10,022 bases of DNA from Mollicutes bacterium (GTDB lineage Bacteria > Bacillota_I > Bacilli_A > Izemoplasmatales > Izemoplasmataceae), in the NCBI GenBank assembly GCA_003551405.1, contig PUMO01000210.1:1-10022 (forward strand), written 5' to 3'. Shown in pieces: positions 6,131 through 10,022 of the stretch (position 1 is its first letter; every line of letters begins with the position of its first letter). The notes beneath the pieces were generated by a model that worked only from the letters and a program-made list of their open reading frames with translations, had not been told where the DNA came from and made no database searches. A program made the translations under genes and the position numbers.

Positions 6131-6160
6131 ATGGCATTCACGGTGGTTTTTTAGTATAAT
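6131..6160 (+). promoter_or_regulatory. Sigma-A type promoter of the pgk operon
   Basis: A perfect -10 box TATAAT (6155-6160) is preceded at 18 bases by ATGGCA (6131-6136), a 4-of-6 -35 box. Predicted transcription start is near 6167, leaving a leader of about 44 bases that contains a 7-base inverted repeat (TTTAAGA 6170-6176 / TCTTAAA 6187-6193). Confidence 0.65.
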
Positions 6161-6210
6161 GATTGTGGATTTAAGATAGCCATATTTCTTAAAAAAAGGA
6201 GAATGTACTC

Positions 6211-7404
6211 ATGGCAAAGAAAACCATTCAAGACTTGGATGTGACAGGCAAGACGGTATTGGTACGTGTTGATTATAATGTACCAATTCAAGATGGTGTC
6301 ATTACCGATGACAACCGTATTCGCCAATCACTTTCAACGATTGAAGCATTGATCGAAAAACGCGGAAAGGTGGTCCTTTTCAGCCATCTGGGGCGTGTGA
6401 AGGAAGAAGCGGACAAAGAAGGGAAATCTTTAAAACCGGTTGCCCAAAAACTGAGTGAACACTTGAACCGTCCGGTCAAGTTTGTTCCCTATACACGCGG
6501 GCAGGAGCTTGAAACTGCCATCACCAGCATGCAAGTGGGTGATGTCTTAATGGTGGAAAACACACGTTTTGAAGATATCGACGGTAAAAAAGAAAGTAAG
6601 AACGATCCTGAACTCGGGAAATATTGGGCATCCCTAGGCGATGTATTTGTGAATGACGCCTTTGGAACCGCACACCGTGCGCATGCAAGCAACGTTGGCA
6701 TTGCTTCTAACGTTGATGATGTTGCGGCCGGTATGTTGCTTGAAAAAGAAATTACGTTCATCGGTGGTGCCATTGAAAATCCAGAGCGCCCATTTGTGGC
6801 CATTTTAGGTGGCGCGAAAGTCTCCGATAAAATTGGTGTCATCGAAAATCTTCTGGATAAATCAGACAAACTCTTAATTGGTGGGGGCATGAGCTATACG
6901 TTCATGAAAGCCCAGGGCTATGAGATTGGAAGCAGCCTGGTAGAAGAAGACAAAATCCCACTCGCAAAAGAATTGCTTGAAAAAGCTGGTGACAAACTCG
7001 TGTTACCAAGTGATTTCAAAGTGACCAAAGAATTTTCAAACGACGCAGAAATCCGTGTCGCACAGCGCGATGACTTCAAGGCCGATGAAATGGGTCTGGA
7101 TATTGGACACGAAACCTTGTCCCATTATCAAAGCATTCTTGAAGACGCAAAGACAGTTGTATGGAATGGTCCGGTGGGTGTGTTTGAATTTTCCAATTTT
7201 GCCCACGGCACCATCGGCATTCTAAAAAGCCTTGCGGCACTTGAAAACACCACGACCATTTTAGGTGGTGGCGACTCCGCAGCGGCCGCAATTAGTCTTG
7301 GTTATGAAGATGCATTCAGTCATATCTCTACAGGCGGCGGCGCAAGCTTAGAATATTTAGAAGGCAAAACACTCCCAGGCATTAAAGCCTTAGGGGAGAA
7401 GTGA
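6211..7404 (+). CDS. pgk: Phosphoglycerate kinase
   Basis: Cytoplasmic glycolytic enzyme that transfers the acyl phosphate of 1,3-bisphosphoglycerate to ADP, the first ATP-yielding step. At 397 residues it has the family's usual length. Visible motifs: RVDYNVP (19-25), SHLGR (58-62), ENTRF (116-120), VNDAFGTAHRAHAS (147-160), GGAKVSDK (200-207), NGPVGVFE (319-326), GGGDSAAA (352-359) and STGGGASLE (373-381). These cover the substrate-binding basic patch of the N-domain and the nucleotide site of the C-domain, all intact. AAGGAG (6196-6201) stands 9 bases before the ATG. It is the first gene of an operon with an HPr-like gene and tpiA; the next gene starts 8 bases after, or overlaps, its stop. 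gap, gpm and eno, often linked to pgk in Bacillota, are not in this window. Confidence 0.98.
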   Translation: MAKKTIQDLDVTGKTVLVRVDYNVPIQDGVITDDNRIRQSLSTIEALIEKRGKVVLFSHLGRVKEEADKEGKSLKPVAQKLSEHLNRPVKFVPYTRGQELETAITSMQVGDVLMVENTRFEDIDGKKESKNDPELGKYWASLGDVFVNDAFGTAHRAHASNVGIASNVDDVAAGMLLEKEITFIGGAIENPERPFVAILGGAKVSDKIGVIENLLDKSDKLLIGGGMSYTFMKAQGYEIGSSLVEEDKIPLAKELLEKAGDKLVLPSDFKVTKEFSNDAEIRVAQRDDFKADEMGLDIGHETLSHYQSILEDAKTVVWNGPVGVFEFSNFAHGTIGILKSLAALENTTTILGGGDSAAAAISLGYEDAFSHISTGGGASLEYLEGKTLPGIKALGEK

Positions 7405-7405
7405 G
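7392..7405 (+). promoter_or_regulatory. Ribosome binding region of the HPr-like gene (ambiguous start)
   Basis: AGGGGAG (7392-7398) is too near GTG 7401 (2 bases) and rather far from ATG 7413 (14 bases). A weaker GTGAG (7401-7405) is 7 bases from the ATG. The ATG puts the phospho-histidine at 14, as in typical HPr (15); the GTG would put it at 18. The gene may be translated by coupling to pgk termination. Confidence 0.5.
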
Positions 7406-7412
7406 TGATACA

Positions 7413-7661
7413 ATGAAGAAAGAACTTTCGATTGAAAGTACCCAAGGACTGCATGCGCAGCTTGCGGCGAAACTCGTTGATGTAACCACGCAGTTTCATA
7501 GCGACATTCGCCTTGAATATGCTGATCAGACGGTCGACGCAAAAAGTGTGCTTGGTCTTATGAGCCTTGCGGTGCCTGCAGGTGAAAACATTACTGTGGT
7601 TGCTGAAGGCAAGGATGCTGAAGCCGTGATTCAAGAAATCGAAAAACTATTAGATGAATAA
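7413..7661 (+). CDS. HPr-family phosphocarrier-like protein with altered active-site loop
   Basis: HPr carries phosphate from PEP via Enzyme I to the EIIA domains of sugar PTS transporters, and in Bacillota its Ser46-phosphorylated form is the CcpA corepressor. The 82-residue product has the HPr pattern: GLHAQLAAKLV (12-22) with the phospho-histidine at 14, then KSVLGLMSLAV (44-54) with serine 45 in the HprK/P target position, and a final amphipathic helix (69-80). The usual GxHARPA loop is changed: the arginine that follows the histidine by two is glutamine and the proline is leucine. B. subtilis Crh shows the converse change (His to Gln, Arg kept). Normal ptsH sits with ptsI; here the gene lies between pgk and tpiA, so this is probably a second HPr or a regulatory Crh-like version. 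The start could instead be GTG 7401, overlapping pgk by four bases; ATG 7413 fits the family length better. Confidence 0.88.
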   Translation: MKKELSIESTQGLHAQLAAKLVDVTTQFHSDIRLEYADQTVDAKSVLGLMSLAVPAGENITVVAEGKDAEAVIQEIEKLLDE

Positions 7662-7674
7662 GGGGAAAAATATC

Positions 7675-8433
7675 ATGCGTAAACCAATGATCGCAGGAAA
7701 CTGGAAGATGCACAAGACCCGCGATGAAGCGCTTCAATTCATTTACAATGTCAATGTTGAAGTCCCAAACAAGGAATATGTCGACACCGTCATTGCCGCA
7801 CAATCACCGGTGCTCCGCGACCTTGTCAAACGTCAGGGTGAGCATTTGCGCATTGCTGCGCAAAACATGCATGAAGAAACAGAAGGTGCCTTCACTGGTG
7901 AAGTCTCCGCTGCACTCCTAGAAAATATAGGTGTGGATTATGCGGTGATTGGACACAGTGAGCGCCGTGCATACTATAATGAAACCGATGAATCGGTCAA
8001 CAAAAAGGTCCATCAAGCATTCCGCTATGCCATCACACCCATTATGTGTGTTGGGGAGTCCTTGGAAATTCGTGAGAACAATGCAACCGATGACCATGTC
8101 AAAAAACAAATTGAACTTGGCATGAAAGGATTAAAAGCAGAACAAGCCGAAAATCTTGTCATTGCGTATGAACCCATCTGGGCGATTGGCACAGGCAAAA
8201 CCGCCACGCCAGAACAAGCCAACGAAACCATTGCGACAATCCGCAAGGTGATCAGTGAACTATATGAGCCCGCTGTAGCGGATAAGGTCCGTATTCTTTA
8301 TGGTGGGTCGGTCAAGCCGGCCAACATCGATGAATTGCTTGCAAAGAGTGATATTGACGGCGCCTTAATTGGTGGTGCGTCATTGAACGCAAAAGATTAT
8401 CTCACCATGGTGAATGCTGCAGTCAAATCATAA
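7675..8433 (+). CDS. tpiA: Triosephosphate isomerase
   Basis: Cytoplasmic TIM-barrel enzyme that interconverts dihydroxyacetone phosphate and glyceraldehyde-3-phosphate, joining both halves of the fructose-1,6-bisphosphate split in glycolysis. At 252 residues it is standard length. Visible: GNWKM (8-12) with Asn9 and Lys11, AAQNM (61-65), the electrophile GHSERR (93-98) with His94, the catalytic base and flexible loop AYEPIWAIGTGK (164-175) with Glu166, the phosphate-binding YGGSVKP (209-215) and GALIGGASL (229-237). All catalytic residues are present. The start is the ATG after AAGGGG (7660-7665, 9 bases away); the frame is open seven codons further up, but that ATG (7654) is inside the HPr-like gene and would remove the ribosome site. 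Last gene of the pgk operon, starting 13 bases after the HPr-like stop. Confidence 0.98.
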   Translation: MRKPMIAGNWKMHKTRDEALQFIYNVNVEVPNKEYVDTVIAAQSPVLRDLVKRQGEHLRIAAQNMHEETEGAFTGEVSAALLENIGVDYAVIGHSERRAYYNETDESVNKKVHQAFRYAITPIMCVGESLEIRENNATDDHVKKQIELGMKGLKAEQAENLVIAYEPIWAIGTGKTATPEQANETIATIRKVISELYEPAVADKVRILYGGSVKPANIDELLAKSDIDGALIGGASLNAKDYLTMVNAAVKS

Positions 8434-8442
8434 TTTCAATCA

Positions 8443-8472
8443 AAAACGCGCACGAAAATTCGTGCGCGTTTT
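8443..8472. terminator. Bidirectional terminator between tpiA and the convergent gene
   Basis: AAAACGCGCACGAA (8443-8456) and TTCGTGCGCGTTTT (8459-8472) are perfectly complementary over 14 bases. The plus strand continues TTTTATTATT and the minus strand ends in five T, so it can stop both transcripts. It ends one base before the stop codon of the minus-strand gene. Confidence 0.93.
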
Positions 8473-8473
8473 A

Positions 8474-9343
8474 TTATTCTAATAGAGTTTGCTTGACCCA
8501 GTTTTCAGGTAGGCCGAAAACGGGCGCGAGCATGGCACCAATGATGCCGCCACGATCACTTAAATTACCCCCTATTAGCATGTTGTTTTTGATGGCCGTT
8601 TCAAAGCTGCTTGCGTGATAGGCAATATGAAACGCGACTGGCATGGCCTTATGTACGGAACAGGCCACAAGATCATATTTTTGAACGAACGCATCGGTAT
8701 CATCCATGGTAATCGCATCTTCAAATATGGGACGTTCCTTATCAGGGCTTGATTGAATGGCTGTCTTAATGGCTGATTGTAAAGACTGTGTCTTTAACGC
8801 TTCAAAATACTTTTCAAGCATTTCATAAAAGGCCAGGTAATCTTTATTGTGGGTGAAAAGCTGTGCAAGGTCCCATGCTTTATTTAATGGTAAATCCAGT
8901 GCGTGGCATACCAAATAAGGCACCATCCCAATTAAATGATCATCATTGCGTTTAAGTGGTGGCATCCCCAGTTTGAAGCGTTCGCTGATCATGGACGCAA
9001 TCATTTTGTTGGCGTAACTCTCAACATAGCCTTGATACACACCACCCGGCTGCATGGTATCAAATATTAACGTTTTATAGTCTTGTCTAGAAAAATCAGG
9101 GGTATGCTTTAGCTTTTCATATAACCATTTCATGACATGCCCTTGCATCGTAACTGTGCCAACAGGCAAGTCAGGGTACCCAAAGTACGCTTCCTTAGCA
9201 GTAGTGTAATGATGCCGTTGTTGTGGCCTGAAAATGAGGGGCTGATGTTTCGCAACTGCTTTAATATACGCAGAATCATAAATCCAGTGAAAACCGAGTC
9301 CGGCGGCGTTCGCTGTTAGTGCGCCTTGAATGATTGGATGCAT
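8474..9343 (-). CDS. ADP-ribosylglycohydrolase-family protein, divergent
   Basis: The family (DraG/ARH fold, all-helical) removes ADP-ribose from proteins or cleaves ADP-ribose linked small molecules with two Mg ions. The 289-residue product opens with GALTANAAGLGFHWIYD (7-23), matching the GAL..D.....HWIYD opening of one branch of the family, and ends with IGGNLSDRGGIIGAMLAPVFGLP (257-279), matching the closing GGD.D....I.GA..GA..G block. An internal NDDHLIGMVPYL (133-144) corresponds to the N..MR..P region. The usual metal ligands are altered: the early TDDT is replaced by TVTMQG (63-68) and the closing GGDTDT by GGNLSD (258-263). AAGAGGTG (9351-9358, minus strand) is 7 bases from the ATG. 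It is a single gene with its own promoter. Catalytic activity is doubtful or uses a different residue set, as in crystallin-J1-like members; the substrate is unknown. Confidence 0.8.
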   Translation of the reverse strand: MHPIIQGALTANAAGLGFHWIYDSAYIKAVAKHQPLIFRPQQRHHYTTAKEAYFGYPDLPVGTVTMQGHVMKWLYEKLKHTPDFSRQDYKTLIFDTMQPGGVYQGYVESYANKMIASMISERFKLGMPPLKRNDDHLIGMVPYLVCHALDLPLNKAWDLAQLFTHNKDYLAFYEMLEKYFEALKTQSLQSAIKTAIQSSPDKERPIFEDAITMDDTDAFVQKYDLVACSVHKAMPVAFHIAYHASSFETAIKNNMLIGGNLSDRGGIIGAMLAPVFGLPENWVKQTLLE

Positions 9344-9364
9344 AGTGATTCACCTCTTACAATA

Positions 9365-9373
9365 ATTATATCA
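9365..9373 (-). promoter_or_regulatory. Extended -10 promoter of the ADP-ribosylglycohydrolase-family gene
   Basis: On the minus strand TGATATAAT gives a perfect TATAAT (9365-9370) with the upstream TG (9371-9373). No -35 box stands at 16-18 bases; TTGCAC occurs at 20. Start of transcription would be near 9358, in or just before the ribosome site, so the leader is very short. Confidence 0.5.
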
Positions 9374-9432
9374 TTGCTTAAGCGGTGCGTGTGCAACACT
9401 GCTTTACAAGTGGTTCTTTGACAAACAGTCAT

Positions 9433-9459
9433 AAAAAAAGCCCTCAGATTGAGGGCTTT
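9433..9459 (-). terminator. Rho-independent terminator of rpsD
   Basis: On the minus strand AAAGCCCTCA (9459-9450) pairs perfectly with TGAGGGCTTT (9446-9437) around a three-base loop, followed by seven T (9439-9433). It starts six bases after the rpsD stop. Confidence 0.95.
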
Positions 9460-9464
9460 GAAGA

Positions 9465-10022
9465 TTATCTGTTGTAGTATTCAACGATAAGGTTTTCTTT
9501 GATGTCGCTAAGAATTTCACTGCGTTCAGGAACGCGTGTGTAAGTGAATGCTTTTTCTTCATCGTTGAAATCGATGAAACCAAGGCGTTCGTTTACGTTG
9601 TCAAGATTTTCATCAATGACGGAAAGTTTTTGTGAACGCTCTCTTAAGGTCACTTTGCTTCCAACTTTTACACGGTAGGAAGGAATGTCCACTTTTTTGC
9701 CATCTACGAGGAAATGTGCGTGGTTTACAAGCTGACGCGCCTGACGGCGTGTTTTTGCAAAGCCTGCGCGATAAACCAAGTTATCCAGACGGCTTTCAAG
9801 AAGTACGAGGAAGTTTTCACCATGACGTCCAGCCATTTTATTGGCTTCATTGAACGTTTTTTTGAATTGGCGTTCAGTGACACCATAAGTGAAACGGACC
9901 TTTTGTTTTTCCTGAAGTTGTGTGGCATACTCAGAAAGCTTGGCGCGACGCTGTCCGTGTTGACCAGGTGCGTAAGGGCGCTTGCCGAGTTCCTTACCGG
10001 TTTCGAGTGTCGAATATTTCAA
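9465..10022 (-). CDS. rpsD: 30S ribosomal protein S4 (N-terminus outside the window)
   Basis: S4 binds 16S rRNA early in small-subunit assembly and helps control decoding accuracy; in Bacillota it also represses its own mRNA. The 186-codon stretch carries the hallmark ETGKELGKRPYAPGQHG near its beginning, KLSEYATQLQEKQKVRFTYG, then the S4 RNA-binding domain RLDNLVYRAGFAKTRRQARQLVNHAHFLVDGKKVDIPSYRV, and the end ENLIVEYYNR. Bacterial S4 is about 200-208 residues; the first codon in the window is TTG inside the LGxSxxETGK region, so it is internal and roughly 20 residues lie to the right. It has its own terminator and no downstream partner, matching the separate rpsD of Bacillus-type genomes rather than the alpha operon. 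Its autoregulatory leader would be outside the window. Confidence 0.97.
   Translation of the reverse strand: MKYSTLETGKELGKRPYAPGQHGQRRAKLSEYATQLQEKQKVRFTYGVTERQFKKTFNEANKMAGRHGENFLVLLESRLDNLVYRAGFAKTRRQARQLVNHAHFLVDGKKVDIPSYRVKVGSKVTLRERSQKLSVIDENLDNVNERLGFIDFNDEEKAFTYTRVPERSEILSDIKENLIVEYYNR

Noticed and set aside
6170..6193. TTTAAGA / TCTTAAA inverted repeat in the pgk leader as a riboswitch or operator
   Set aside because: Seven A+T-rich pairs with a ten-base loop are too weak to support a regulatory claim; noted only in the promoter entry.
6489..6890. 133-codon minus-strand frame inside pgk
   Set aside because: Antisense shadow of pgk; proline/serine-rich with no recognisable domain or start signal.
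7654..7674. Earlier tpiA start (ATG 7654)
   Set aside because: It would overlap the HPr-like gene and add residues not seen in TpiA; the ATG at 7675 has a good ribosome site and gives the standard MRKPMIAGNWKM start.
10020..10022. TTG at the window edge as an rpsD start
   Set aside because: It aligns with an internal leucine of S4 about 20 residues in; the true start is outside the window.
1..10022. CRISPR arrays, insertion sequences, tRNA or rRNA genes, phage genes
   Set aside because: I read for spaced repeats, transposase motifs and RNA gene signatures and found none.

Overview
This window looks like a piece of chromosome from a Bacillota bacterium, probably within the Bacilli/Erysipelotrichia side of the phylum. 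The evidence is the SUF-type SufB end, strong AGGAGG-type ribosome binding sites, sigma-A type promoters, a ComK-like regulator and a stand-alone rpsD. TGA is used as a stop codon (sufB, the 2566 gene, pgk), so this is not a code-4 mollicute. I cannot name the genus.

Layout, left to right. (1) 1-411: the end of sufB, closed by a hairpin that contains its own stop codon. (2) 516-2456: tkt (transketolase), with its own promoter and terminator. (3) 2566-4347: two A+T-richer genes for unrecognised membrane proteins. A long, nearly perfect hairpin fills the gap between them, and a two-tier terminator follows. (4) 4518-5594: an FMN-dependent TIM-barrel oxidoreductase (FabK / nitronate monooxygenase family) with a four-cysteine tail; a FabT-box-like palindrome sits at its promoter. 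(5) 5675-6103: a short ComK-like protein. (6) 6211-8433: the operon pgk - HPr-like gene - tpiA, with two cre-like sequences upstream of its promoter. (7) 8474-9343, minus strand: a divergent ADP-ribosylglycohydrolase-family protein, convergent with tpiA and sharing a bidirectional terminator. (8) 9465-10022, minus strand: rpsD (ribosomal protein S4), running off the right edge.

Most of the window is central metabolism. Transketolase feeds glyceraldehyde-3-phosphate and fructose-6-phosphate into glycolysis, and Pgk and TpiA act in the triose section. The HPr-like gene between pgk and tpiA couples these enzymes to a PTS-type phosphocarrier. The cre-like sites upstream would make CcpA/HPr-Ser-P feedback on this operon plausible, though this is inference. 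No mobile element, CRISPR array, tRNA or rRNA is visible, and no gene-free stretch exceeds about 170 bases.

No obviously new multi-gene system is present. The least explained parts are the membrane-protein pair at 2566-4347 with its intercistronic hairpin, the HPr-like protein with an altered active-site loop, and the ADP-ribosylglycohydrolase homologue that lacks the usual metal-binding motifs.
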